From contig BDGG01000020.1 in assembly GCA_001949185.1 (NCBI GenBank), positions 285,597-349,596 of the forward strand: a stretch of 64,000 nt of DNA. The letters are read 5' to 3'. The notes under the pieces were generated by a model. The model was not told the origin of the DNA, did no database searches, and saw only the letters and a program-made list of their open reading frames with translations. This stretch comes from Ramazzottius varieornatus. Its lineage: Eukaryota; Tardigrada; Eutardigrada; Parachela; Ramazzottiidae. Below are positions 10,801 through 22,400 of the stretch, one piece after another (the stretch's first letter is position 1; each line of letters opens with the position of its first letter). Made by a program: the position numbers and the translations under genes.

Positions 10801-13183
10801 GACGAACAAACTGCGATCCTGAGCAGTACCGACGATATTTGGCCGAATGCCAGCTATGGATTGTTGCGGTGAGCGAAAGCACTTTGATTTCAGTGCTGAT
10901 TTTCCAGGTACAAAATCCGGATCTCGAAGGCGACACCAGGGTGCTGGGTCTTGATCGAAGGTATCGATGAGCCGATTGTCAAGACCTCAACGATAACGGA
11001 ACCAAGGGACCAGGAGGTTCGCAGAAAGAAAAGCACCTAGCTCAAACTTACAGCATTCATTTCAAAAGTTATATTAGTTATCGGAAGATTGCGGTCTGCT
11101 AAGAAGAAAAATATCTGTGCAAGTTTAGATCGATGTAGTGCAATGCTTTTGTTTCTGGGGTTTCTGATTTCAAGAATCTTTTTCGCTGTTATCTAGATTA
11201 TGTGCTTCTTTTTCCAGGTGTACATCTTCCGGCCGATACGATTCAACACCACATCAGTCGTAAAAATCGCCTGCGAGCCCGTCAACCCTTCCGAACTGCC
11301 GAAGATGCTAGACGGGTTGCGGAAGGTGAACAAGAGCTATCCACTTCTTAGCACCAAGGTGGAGGAGAGCGGGGAGCACGTCATCCTGGGCACGGGTGAA
11401 CTGTACCTGGACTGTGTCATGCACGACCTGCGCAAAATGTACTCGGAAATTGGTAGGTGGATTCTTCAGAATTCAGTGATGCTTATGATTTGGCTTGAGA
11501 AGGCTTGCTTCTTCGGATACAGATATCAAGGTTGCCGATCCTGTCGTAACGTTCTGCGAGACGGTCGTGGAGACTTCCTCGTTGAAGTGCTTCGCCGAGA
11601 CACCCAACAAGAGGAACAAGCTAACCATGATTGCAGAAGCCCTGCAAAAAGGCTTGGCGGAAGATATCGAAACTGGAGTCGTTTCGATCGACTGGAAAGC
11701 GTGAGCATCGAAAATATGCCATTGAAGAAATTACCGTGAATTTATTTGATGGTTGGAAGTTCGGCAATCGAGCTTTTCAGTACTGCTTTTCCACAGTGGC
11801 GCATGTTTACGGTATTACTGGCTGACAGCGTGCGCCACTAGGGAAAGCGATCTTGCTGAGTTTGTTTTTTTATTTTCGCTCTATTTTATTCCCGCTGGGT
11901 CAGCTGGATTTTTCACCTAGGTTCTTCTTTCAGGAAACGTCTTGGTGAGTTTTTCCAGACCAAGTACGACTGGGATCTCTTGGCAGCTCGCTCCATCTGG
12001 GCCTTTGGTCCAGAGTCCAATGGGCCGAATATCCTGGTGGACGACACTCTTCCCTCGGAGGTGGATAAGACCATGCTGAGTTCCATCCGCGACAGCGTTG
12101 TTCAGGGTTTCCAGTGGGCTTCAAGAGAAGGTCCGCTCTGTGAAGAGCCCATCCGTAACGTCAAGTTCAAGATTCTGGATGCCGTGGTGGCCCAAGAGCC
12201 CATCGCGCGAGGTGGCGGCCAAATCATCCCCACGGCACGCCGTGTGGCCTACTCGGCCTTCCTCATGGCCACGCCTCGACTAATGGAACCCTACATGTAC
12301 ATCGAAGCCATCGCGCCGGCGGATTGCGTGTCCCCACTGTACACAGTCCTCGCAAGAAGAAGGTACATGGGATTTTTTCAGAAGACCATGAAAATTTTGA
12401 CAAAAAGATTGGATCGGATAGGGAATTGAACTCTGGCCATCGGATTTCTTTGGGGATAATAGTTTTTCTCGGTTGGGGGGTCGGGTTGACTGCCAGCTTG
12501 GCGTGTCTGTCAGAACTCAGAAGTCAGAACTTAGAACTATCTTTTTCTCCTGTGTATCACTGATTATAGAGATTGCGCAGTGATCCGCTGTTTCACAATC
12601 CAACACCCACAGAAAAATCGTGACGTCATAGGAAGAAGTTCGTCTTGCAGGCGCTGTGTTAAAAGATGTGCACTTTGTTTACAAATGACATCACGATGTT
12701 CCTGTTCGTGTTGGATTGTGCTAGTGCGGTTCCGCTCGCAGTCTCGATATTGGTCGCGGTGAAATTATTTGTTGGTAGTGGACACTTTGTGGCATACCAC
12801 ATTCACCACTTTTCCTCCTTTGCAGAGGCCACGTTACCTCGGACGCGCCACTTCCTGGATCACCGCTGTACACGATCAAGGCCTTCGTGCCGGCGATCGA
12901 CTCCTTCGGCTTCGAGACCGACTTGAGAACCCACACACAAGGCCAGGCTTTCTGTCAGACTGTGTTCCATCATTGGCAGATTGTCCCGGGTGATCCCATG
13001 GACAAGACACTGATCATCAAGCCTCTGGAGCCGCAACCTGCGCCAGCTTTGGCGAGAGAGTTCATGCTGAAGACTCGACGACGAAAAGGTCTCAGCGAAG
13101 ACGTTAGCATTAACAAGTTCTTCGATGATCCTATGTTGTTAGAATTGGCTAAACAGGACTATGGTCTCAGCTATGCTTTTTAA
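7830..13183 (+). CDS. EFTUD2: 116-kDa U5 snRNP GTPase (EFTUD2/Snu114)
   Basis: EF-G/EF-2-like GTPase of the U5 snRNP that controls spliceosome activation and disassembly in the nucleus. Eleven exons: 7830-8093, 8304-8561, 8861-9068, 9155-9444, 9645-9945, 10148-10469, 10918-11026, 11218-11452, 11523-11700, 11934-12362, 12826-13183. All phases match and the sum is 2952 nt, giving 983 aa; vertebrate proteins are about 972. The N-terminus is acidic as in the family. GTPase motifs are intact: G1 GHIHHGKT (about residues 146-153), G3 DTPGH (214-218), G4 NKID (268-271). The C-terminal EF-G domains include GQIIPTARR and [10 protein letters not shown]. The exon 7 donor (GTTCGC) is weak but required by frame. 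Introns 5 and 9 carry a repeated hairpin, and intron 10 carries a small MITE. Confidence 0.97.
9968..10012 (+). repeat. Intronic hairpin, copy 1 (EFTUD2 intron 5)
   Basis: AGTGGCACACG and CGTGCGCCACT form an imperfect stem around a loop of about 23 nt, followed by TTGGAAAAACGGGCTGGTTGA. This belongs to the repeated AGTGGCGCAC hairpin family seen in several introns here. Confidence 0.75.
10046..10110 (+). repeat. Intronic hairpin, copy 2 (EFTUD2 intron 5)
   Basis: AAGTGGCGCA pairs with TGCGCCAGTT across a loop of about 27 nt, followed by the family tail GGAAAACGATCTGGTCG. It lies directly after copy 1 in the same intron, in the same orientation. Confidence 0.72.
10537..10600 (+). repeat. Diverged hairpin of the same family (EFTUD2 intron 6)
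   Basis: GTTGACGCACG and TGCGTCACTT flank a short loop, then GGGGAACTTAGCAAG. Stem letters have drifted (GACGCAC in place of GGCGCAC) but pairing is largely kept, and the tail resembles the family. Confidence 0.45.
11785..11865 (+). repeat. Intronic hairpin, copy 3 (EFTUD2 intron 9)
   Basis: GCTTTTCC-AC-AGTGGCGCATG pairs with CGTGCGCCACT-AG-GGAAAGC, a stem of about 18 pairs with a small internal bulge. The tail GATCTTGCTGAGTTTG matches other copies. Confidence 0.78.
12594..12720. mobile_element. MITE/fold-back element in EFTUD2 intron 10
   Basis: Terminal inverted repeats of about 36 bp: CACAATCCAACAC at 12594-12606 matches the exact reverse complement at 12708-12720, and pairing continues inward through ATCGTGAYGTCAT with some mismatches. 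Total 127 bp with no coding capacity. The host intron still has good splice ends. Confidence 0.8.
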
Positions 13184-14175
13184 TCTGCATTGTGTAATAC
13201 CTTGGAGCTAAGCCACTCTGACGTTCAATTATTGCCTATGGTCATGTATCTCATTCGTTCTTAAATTTGGAAGATCGGAATTTGGTAAGAATCAACGTAG
13301 TAATCCTATGAAACTCAATCAACGGTCGGAAGTCTGAATCAGTAGTCTGTGGTCGAGGCTCGAGCATGCGATTTTCGCTTTTAGTCAAAAGCTTTGGTTG
13401 ATTGGGGGATGTGGTCAATAAGCGAGCCTTGCTTTGCCGCACTGGAAGTCATTCCGTCGGTCAACAGCCAACTTAGGTTGATCAGGTCGTTGGCGTCGAC
13501 CGACCTTCGTGTTTTCAGTTTTCTGTTTTTGACTAAAGGAAAACGTGCGTTTCTCGTTTCGATCGTCTCGCTCGCCATTCTGACCTACGGTATTACTCTC
13601 AGCAAGGAATCTTTGAAGAAACTTCGCAATCCCGCATACCATTCTGGCTTCGAAGAAGGCCTGCAACCTGTCGAAGATAGACTCGGGTAGCGACCACTGG
13701 CGCAGTCCAAGGACCGCAAGAGCACACTGCTTGGCGACGCCAACCGCGGCGCATTCGTGAACTGGCTCATCCAGCTTTCGACACCGAGGTATCATTGTGA
13801 ACTTCGGTGTCCCGCCTTCGAGTTCGAATTTGGTCATCATGTGGAACTTAAGGCAAACAAAGTCGAGAAGGTAGATTCTCCAAGTGGCGCACGACTTCAT
13901 CCAGTGACACCTGAAACGTGCGCAACTTGGGAAGACCGTCTTGCCGAGTTTGGTTGCGGAAATCCCATATGATTTAGCTGGACGCTGGTGGTGTTAGTCT
14001 CATGTTGAACTGTTCTGCGACGTTGTCAGTTGTGACTTACGTGATCTGCAAGTCGGACAATGGGACTAACTCGCGCAAAAGTGCCTCGTTTTCTTCCCAT
14101 AGACTCCTGTGGCTCGCTTTCTTTCTCATTCGCTTCCCTTTCAGGTTCGATTCTGCGGACATCGAGTGAGCCACA
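13184..14175. other. Intergenic region after EFTUD2
   Basis: Several long frames exist on both strands (for example 13415-13900 minus), but they lack recognisable domains and overlap each other, so no gene is called. The stretch holds one more AGTGGCGCACG hairpin (13883-13928). Confidence 0.4.
13878..13950 (+). repeat. Hairpin family, copy 4 (intergenic)
   Basis: TCTCCAAGTGGCGCACG pairs with CGTGCGCAACTTGGGAAG around a loop of about 23 nt. The tail ACCGTCTTGCCGAGTTTGG matches the family. This copy is not inside a gene model made here. Confidence 0.75.
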
Positions 14176-15911
14176 ATGGGCAAGACGGATCGCACTGTAC
14201 GTTCGGATAAGACGAGTGAACTGATGACCCTTCTGCATTGAGCCCGCTCTCCATCACAATCGAAAAGAACGAAAAGAACAAACCCAAAGACATCACCAAC
14301 AATCAGAATGTCGTTATGACCGCCCTCTTATGCCGATGGAATACACCAACATCAAGTCCAAAGATCACCGTCAAAGTGGAAGCAGCGCACGCTGTTGAGG
14401 CAAGCCTTATCAGAGATGTAAGACTAAAGCCATATGAATCTTCCGAAGTTCAGTCCTCCGTTTCCGAAATGTTCAACGAGTGGTTTCACGAGTTTTCTAG
14501 CCTGTGTTTGAGGCGGATAATGACAAGATGACGGTCGCACCCATCCACGATCCGCCCGTCGCCCAGATCGCGGCGCCGTCAACCGCTGAACCACCTGCAG
14601 CCGTCACTGCTGACAGTGCTCCACAAGAATCCGCGCCAGGTGAGCAGCAACCTTGCCAATCTTATCCAGTTCCTCGTGCATGAGGATCTTTTAGGAAATG
14701 GCAGGCGAGTACCATCGCAGCGCACTGTCGTGGTTAAGCGCAAAGCTCAAGACGCAGCTTGCAATGAAAAAGAGCAGGAACTGAAGAAGCCGAGAGAAGC
14801 GAGGAAGAAGGATCGACCAGCACCCGGGCAGGTAGCTTGAAGGTTATGGAAGTTTCGTTAAATATGGACCTGGAGGAACTTTTCCCTTCCAGCACCGTTC
14901 TTAAGGCATCCGGTTCTTCCAACACCCCGTTTCATGTTCTGATGATTCTGTTTTGATTTCCAGAAATGGAGGCGGTTGATGAGATCGTGATCACGAAGAA
15001 ACCTAGTAAGACTGACAAACGAAGTTGGAGCTCACATTTTGACCGCAAAAATGTCAAAAGCTCCAAGTGATGCTCTAATGTCGTCCTCATAACGGTAGAA
15101 AGAGTCAGTCAAGCGTACAGTGTAGAACGTTCGCAGTACTATTCAAGGACCTTTCTGTGTAACGTCTTGGCTGAATCTGACCACCACACGCTGTCGTGCA
15201 ACCAAAACACCTCTAGAATCGCCTCTGCGGTTCTATGCTAGCGCAGACTGTATTTTAGATCTTACCACAATAGAAAAACATATACAGGAATAATATTTCG
15301 TTCGTAGGGCGAGGCCGAAAGAGGCGCCCTCTTGGTGGAAGACGCAAGACTGCCAAGAAGAACGGCGCTGCCAAGCAGAAACCAGCTCCTGCAGCCAAAA
15401 CTCGTGCGAAGAATCCAGCACGATCTCCGGTTATTCCACCTGTTCCGGCGACAGTACTCGGCCTGGTGGACGTTGACGGTGTCCGTCGTTCGGCCCGTCT
15501 TGAACAGCACCAAGCAGCTCGGGGTTCTGTCGTAGACTGCAATCCTCCTCGCCAGAGTGCGACGAAAGCTCTGCCTAACACGAATCAGCATGACCAAACC
15601 ATACTTGAAGGTAAAAATGGCGCGTAGAAGAGCGCACCCATAAAATAGCCGAACCGCCCATAAAACCGGCGGCGAGGAGTGTCCGCACGATGTCGAAGAA
15701 AGGCAAAGCGGAGGTCCCTGCTATTGCGGTGCCGAAAGGAGGTCGAGCGCCATTCAAGAAGGTAGCTGCAAAAGGCAAAAAGTGTGGCTCGATTCAGTCG
15801 CGTATGTCGCAGAGACATGCTGTGCGCATGTTATCGGGATCGGTCGTTAGGTTCTTAAGTGGGCCAGTCCCAAAAACTTTCTCTCATCGACGTTACGCCG
15901 AAGGAAACTGA
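14176..15911 (+). CDS. Basic nuclear-type protein with HMGN-like RRSARL motif
   Basis: Not assignable to a named family. The best model is 14176-14196, 14268-14417, 14501-14639, 14964-15005, 15308-15623, 15677-15911; phases agree and give about 300 aa. The core 14501-15623 is well supported; the first two exons and the last intron are less so. If the last intron is not used, the frame stops at 15627. The protein is Ala/Pro-rich and acidic at first, then strongly basic (KKPRRGRKRRPLGGRRK, AT-hook-like), then carries GVRRSARLEQ. The RRSARL string equals the first six residues of the RRSARLSA nucleosome-binding core of vertebrate HMGN proteins; tardigrade Dsup has a related motif. A chromatin-binding role is inferred. 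No folded domain or membrane segment is visible. Confidence 0.55.
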
Positions 15912-16406
15912 ATACCATGAGCGACTAATTCCAGTAGTAAGACTAGATTACTTGTCGGCGAGATCTCGATAAGCGAGCCTTCTGTTGTCCGTGATTCCGC
16001 TCTAATACGATTGGTAACCTTTACAATCACTAGAATTCTTCGATAATATCATAAATGTGACCGCCGGTAAAGCACCTCTTCTGTTTTACTCTTGTTTTCG
16101 TTTTTTACAACTCGTTTTCAAATTCTGCTTCACACGTTTCAGTTAGAGTCAAAGATTCTGTTTTGTTCTATACGGTCTTCTGACTTTTCTGGCTTCTGCT
16201 GGATTTTTAGAGGCCTTTTTACGGATGGAAGTTTCGGAAATTCGATCGTTCAAAGTTGCCTGGGAAGAGGTCCGGCTGAACAATATTCCATGTTGTCGTT
16301 ATGACCTTCGACGGTTGTGCGCGAACTTTGCTCGAAAGTACTCCACTGCGTTGTGAGATCATACTGTGTTTGGTCGCTGTTGTATTCGCAAACCACATCG
16401 CCAGTC

Positions 16407-19400
16407 ATGTTCAATGTTCTGGATCGTCTCGACAAGGTTCGTAAGGAATTTCCCAAGAAGTACCAACGCATAATCGATCGGCTAGATGAAATCCGACGTT
16501 CAGGTGCAACAGGTGCTGTATCGGATCGCGAAAACGACGAAGGACCTGACACCACTACCGAGAACTACGCATACTTGGCCAAAGTTCACAAGGCTACCGA
16601 TGATTTCTTTTCGCGGCTCGTTACCGTTGATCGCAAGAACGAGGACTTCTGGCGAAATGTCGGCGTACTGTGGACAGGTCGTACTGAGCTTGATGATTTA
16701 CCCCAGTCGAAAATTCCACCTCGACCCGAGGAAGAAGCCTTAATCAGAACGATTCTTCTGTCAGCTCATCCCAAAGACACGTTCAAGCTGATGCTGGAGT
16801 TCAATCACCCACAAAAGATACTGCACAAGCTGTTGTTGTTTCACGATAAGCGATCGTTGCTGTATGGTGTGCGGGCAAAGTTTGGTTTGCCTTTGGGAAC
16901 ACATCTGACGCCTAAGCAGAACTTCTTCGCGAGAGCCAGCTTGGCTGGCAGCTCGACCATGAACATTCACGGCAAGCATCAATACCACCACCATCATCAC
17001 CAGCACAACAAGGAAAAACAATTGTTGTCTAATCGGGGCAGCTTTGTGGAACGTTTGGTCAACCATGCGCCACATGTGAACGACTTCAACGAAGACGCTA
17101 CGATCAGGGATCTTCTTGGTAAGAATAACAACCGGACCGACGTATTAGCTTCGACTTTGAGCTCGTTGCTCTTTCAACCAGGCTTCAAGGCATTTTCAGG
17201 TACATCGGTCTTTCCAGCGAAGAAACGGAAGTGTTCAGATCATCTTCGTCAATTTCTAACCAGAGCGACAAGAAATCCCTGCGAAACGCTAACTCCGAAA
17301 TCTCTCGTTGCGATGATACATTGTCCGCTTTCGTTGAGCCCAAGAGTACGAGCAAGGTGAGCTTCAAGGGGGAAACCAGAGACAGGGGTTCGTCGTCATC
17401 GTCTTCCAGCAGCAGCAGTAGCAGCAGCAGTAGCAGCAGCAGTAGCAGCAGCAGTAGCAGCAGCAGTAGCAGCAGCAGCTCGGACGAAGAAAAAGAGAAA
17501 CAAGGAGGAGACGGTAACCATCAGGAGCCAAATTCTTAAGAGTTCGTTGAAGGCATCACCCGCTGGAGTGTTGCTGAGCTAATTGATTGAACTAAACAGG
17601 ATTTTAGAATGCTTGGTGTTTTCCTCAGTGGGTGGAGAGGATGGCGCAGACACGGGAGGAATGGATCAGTACCGACTTCAGCGTCTCAAGATCATCTTCG
17701 AAGAGTCCGACACCGACGACGAACCCGGTCTGGACATCAATGAGTTCAAACAGGCCATGAAGAAGATCATGGGCGAGGACGTGACGGACCGCGAGATTGA
17801 GCTGACGTTCATGAAAGTGGACGCTAACTGCGACGGCAACGTCGACTGGAACGAGTTTTTAGAATTCACGTTGAGAGAGTTTCAAGAACGGGACTTGATG
17901 ACCCAGCTGACAAAAGATGCCTTCTTCGAGGTGACACCCACTGTCATTCCGGCCACGAAGAGTCAGGAGATCCGGGCGCTGGTATTCGTAAGACAGAAAG
18001 GATTCGGAAAGAGTGTACAGGATCTGACTAATGGACGATATTACTCCCTCAACGTGTAGGTTCAGCTTCTCAGGTAATACTTTTCTATTCGTATGTGCGT
18101 CAATATTTTGGTGATGTTTTCCAGGGATGGGCAGGTTTTTTGTTGGACAGCAGATTTCAAGAAGATCGCCGCGTTCGAGCTGATTTTGGACACGCGAGGT
18201 ATCAATGCATACGTTCACGCAAATGACCTAGTGGCTATTCCAGAAATCAAGACGCTTGTCGTAAGTACGTCTTTTATTCACGGGTTCGAACTGCTGCAAT
18301 ACGGCCGAGCAGTATGTTGCATCGTGACTTTTCGATAAGTTTAATTTGTAGGTTTCACGATCAGTGAATTACATTTCTACAGTTACGACGATACCAAGCT
18401 GGACCTGGTCTTTAGCATTAGCAGCTTGAAGAGTCCGGTTCTGTGCATGCATTACTGCTTCAATGATCTGGAGAGCGTGCTGCTGCTGGGGGATCAGATG
18501 GGCCAAGTCGGAGTGATTCGCTTCCGGAACCTTCAGTACGAAGGATTGTGGGGTAGTTTGGCCCTTCCGCATTCCAATAACCCTAAAGTACCATGGAGTA
18601 CATTGAAGGGCCGGAACTCTGCGTTCTACCTGAAAGACATTCGCGGAGCGGACTGGATTAACCAAGTCAAGTTCTTCCCTAACCTGAACGCAGTATGTAC
18701 CAAACTTACTTACCAGTCTCAACCTTATGCCGTTTGTCCATCTGAAATCTCAGTGTTGGTTGCCTGAAGGTGATATCCTGCAGTCTGGACCCCAAATACT
18801 CGATGTGTGTCGTACCGTTCCATAAACAGCGCGATCCGATCTACTTTGCCCATAAAGAAGGTTTCAACTGCTTCGACTATAGGTATGCAATCTCGTTCCG
18901 CTCATGCCATGAAAATTAAAATAGCATCACGGAGAAATCTTGCACATCCTTACGAAATGAGTTATACTGGGTGTTCGACGAGTTTTAGTTCTTAGGAGTG
19001 ATTTCGCTTCGATTTATTCCCAAATATTCTTGATTCAGAAAAGCACAGGCCATACAGTATTCTTGTCTCCGGTACTCTGCTGAGTCTTTGATAGTCTGCA
19101 TGATTTGCAGCGATTTCCTGAACGTAATCGTAACTGGCAGCAAGAACCGCTCCATTCAAGTCTGGAATCAGGACAACGTCCTGACGCCTACCGGCCACTT
19201 CGACGGTCACGAGGGGCCTATCAACAAGGTGGTGGTCTACAAAGACGCGGACTTTACGGTACTAATCAGCGTTGACGCCCTTCACGTGTTAAAAGTGTGG
19301 GACTTCAAGGACCAAGCCTGCCTTCAGTCTTACGACGCCAAAGCTGACATCCTTCCCCACCACTCCACCATGTTTTTGATCTACAATACCCTGTTGGAAC

Positions 19401-22400
19401 ACGTCGTCTTAGGAGCCAGGTATGGAGAAAACCGTAATTCGTATCGAAAGCTTCAGCGCAGTTGATTACCCAGTGAAATTTATTGCTGTAAAAGTAAGAA
19501 AGCTGCTGGATTAGTTTCGTCGAACTTCGGATATCAGCTACTGTATTCCCTTAAAAGTTCTGCGCAGTCACATGACAGGTCCACAAAATAATCCCCGGGA
19601 CTACTGAATGAACTATGACCACCCGCGGCCTGATTTATCGGCCGGTCATGTAACTGCGCAAAAATTTCGAAGGAATACTGTTTTCCCCTAACTCAGTTGG
19701 TCTGTCTTCAAAGTCCTGGAAAAGGTCATCATGGGGGTGAGAACAATCGGAATGTGCAGAAACGGGGAATAGACTACGCTCTCTTCAGCCAGACGTTGTG
19801 AAAGTATTGCAAAGGGAAACCAAATGAAGGGGAGTGTTCGATCTCATATATGATATCGTCCCTCGCAAGATACTTTCTGGCTTTCGCGGTAAATTAGATG
19901 AAAACCAGCACAGGAATACTCCAAAAGACCCCGGTAACCGGGAAGCTAGTCTGGCAGAAATTGTGTCTTCACACGATAATGCACAAGAGCTGGACTCGTA
20001 CAGAGGGTGCTGCTAGTTGCAGTGACACACATTGCGAACAACTTTGCAGCGGATGAGCTTGCCAGTTTTGCCCATGGTTAGGCCTATGCCAATGATCTCT
20101 AATCGACCATGTTCTTCAGAGACTTTCTGGTGCTGAAAAGGGTTAGTCGGACCAAGAAAGGACCTGTGGACCCTGTACAGAAGACACACGCCCAACCAAT
20201 CGTCGGTACGTTGTACAACGAGCTTTTCGAATGTGTGGTAACGTCATGTTTGGAGTCGACCATCATGGTTTGGAACGTCCAGACCGGTGAAAAGATTATC
20301 CAGTTTAGGAACGCCCACACCGTGGAAGAGAACGGCAAGACCGTGCAGATCCCCATCAAGAGCATGTGCTTCGACGCCAACCAAAGACGACTCCTCACCT
20401 GTGCCTCGGTATGAGAAGAAGCTCTACAGTAAAATGAAAAATTGATAATCCTACGGGTCTTGAAACGTTCAAGCATCGCTAGTATAGATCCAGTTATTCT
20501 TTCAGTACTCGCATGATAAGAAATTACGGGACAGTAAAAATTATGGGAAAGGCGGAAACGACGGCAAAATGGAAATTCGACCGCAGAAAATTGTCGAAAA
20601 GTGTATCATTGTGAACAGACTGTGAATCGGTCGCGTACATACGTGCTTCCATACCGCCGTGGCGAAAAGGCCCGTCCCATAATTTTCCATCGTGCGTGTA
20701 CACTTTAACCGTTAAGTGGTTCCACAAGACTTTCTGGCACGGTTTTCAAAAGGCCACAGTTTGAAATGCCACTCTTCTGCAGGATGGTCTGGTGAAATTT
20801 TGGAACTTCAACAACGGTGCTTGCCTTTCCTTCTTCGATCACCTCCAAGACGTCGATCTACACGTAGTTCGATACCAGAAGAACCGCGACCTGGTCATCG
20901 CAGCCGGCTGGAACAAGCACGTTTTCATGGTACGGGATACCCGTGGCGAAGACGACATCGATGAAACCGTGTATGAATGGGAGAAACACCACAGGTCTGA
21001 CATCACTGCGCTCGAGCTGATCTACGGACCCGACGACGATGAAGAAGGATCTTCTTCCTCTGAAGAAGCTTCGAGCTCGATGTCGAACATTGAAAATACA
21101 GACTCACTCAAGAACACAAAATCTAAAGACCAAGGCAGTCAGACAACGCTGTCGGTGTCGTGTGACGACATAAGTTTGACTGCAGAAGAACGGGAGGCAA
21201 TCAAGTCGTTCGTGTCCATCATGAATTCAGACGACGATGAAGACGAAGTCGAAGGCAAAGACGAAGAGTTAGATGCACTACAGCCTTTCGTTTTTAATGT
21301 CGAATCGGAAACGTTCGGATCCCGAGCTCGCGGAGCTGGTCCGTCGTATGCCGATGTGGGGTGTAACACCAGCTGTGGGTTATTTTCGGTAACGGACTTT
21401 TCAGATGTAGATCTGACGATGGTGAGAAGTACGAGTACAGGACAGCTGGAAGAAAGAGATGACGCTGAAGGGGATAACGGGAAAGGTAGCGGTGACGAAG
21501 GTGATGAAGGAAGTGGAGAAGACAGTGGCGAAAGTGGGGACAGCGAAAGTAGCGGGGCAGAGGAAAGGCAAAAGCTGTCGGATGATGGGTCCTACATTGT
21601 GACAGGGTGCGCCGATGGCGAACTGATAGTCTGGTATGTCTTCTCGGGAGAACCGATTTGCTTTCTAAACACCGATGGATGTCCCTTTGCACTGACGAAG
21701 CAAGCGAGGGCTGAGTACGCGGCGTCCACTGTGGTGGATTTCCCGAAAGTCGAAATGAAAGACAGCGGAAGTATCGAGGTATGGTAAACTAACATGGCTT
21801 GCCAATTGTGGAAAAACGGCAAATGGTTTCACCAATAGCTGATTGTGGATATTCCCGTACCATTGTGGCCATTAAGAACTCCTCAGTAACTTGTTGTTAA
21901 TATCTCTGGTCAACGAATTACCGACAACAGCTTTCTGTAGAACTTTCTGACGTTACAAGTTCCGAATCACCAAAAGAGCCTCCAGCGCCCAAAAGCCTTT
22001 CCCGACCACGAAGACCTCATCCAAGTCCCGAAGATCGCTCCCCAAGCCCGCAATTGCATCACGGCCATACTGATCCTCCGTAACCGGGTCTTCCATGATG
22101 GCAAGACTGCGTCCGTCCTAACCTCATCCACCGACGGTTTCATCCGTGCGTGGTCCATCGAGTTCACTTCCGGTGGTCTGCTGGGTCTCTTCTACGCCGC
22201 ACACGAGTTCGACTCCTTCGTTACAACCATGTGTACCGATGAAAAGAACCAAATTCTCTTCACTGCTGATACACGCGGGTAAACCGGCGTTTTATATTGA
22301 CTGATTTGCTCGTAATAAGCATTCAGTTCGTTTCAAGATACATCAAGATTTGGCTACTGTGCGAATGGATGCAAACACCGCGCCACCTGGAGAACCATCG

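Noticed and set aside
13415-13900. 161-aa minus-strand frame after EFTUD2
   Set aside because: No domain, overlaps a plus-strand frame of similar length, and includes one arm of the hairpin family.
14695-14831. Lys-rich exon VPSQRTVVVKRKAQD in the HMGN-like gene
   Set aside because: Its 3' end is phase 0 and does not fit the next exon, whereas skipping it gives a perfect phase. It may be an alternative exon but is not included.
19690-19740. Possible extra exon SWSVFKVLEKVIMG in the WD40 gene
   Set aside because: Exon 7 joins directly to 20120 in phase and gives a sensible WD sequence (LGARDFLVLKR); the extra exon is not needed and its donor is poor.
21294-21692. 132-aa minus-strand frame rich in Arg/His
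   Set aside because: Antisense shadow of the acidic Ser/Glu insert in exon 9 of the WD40 gene.
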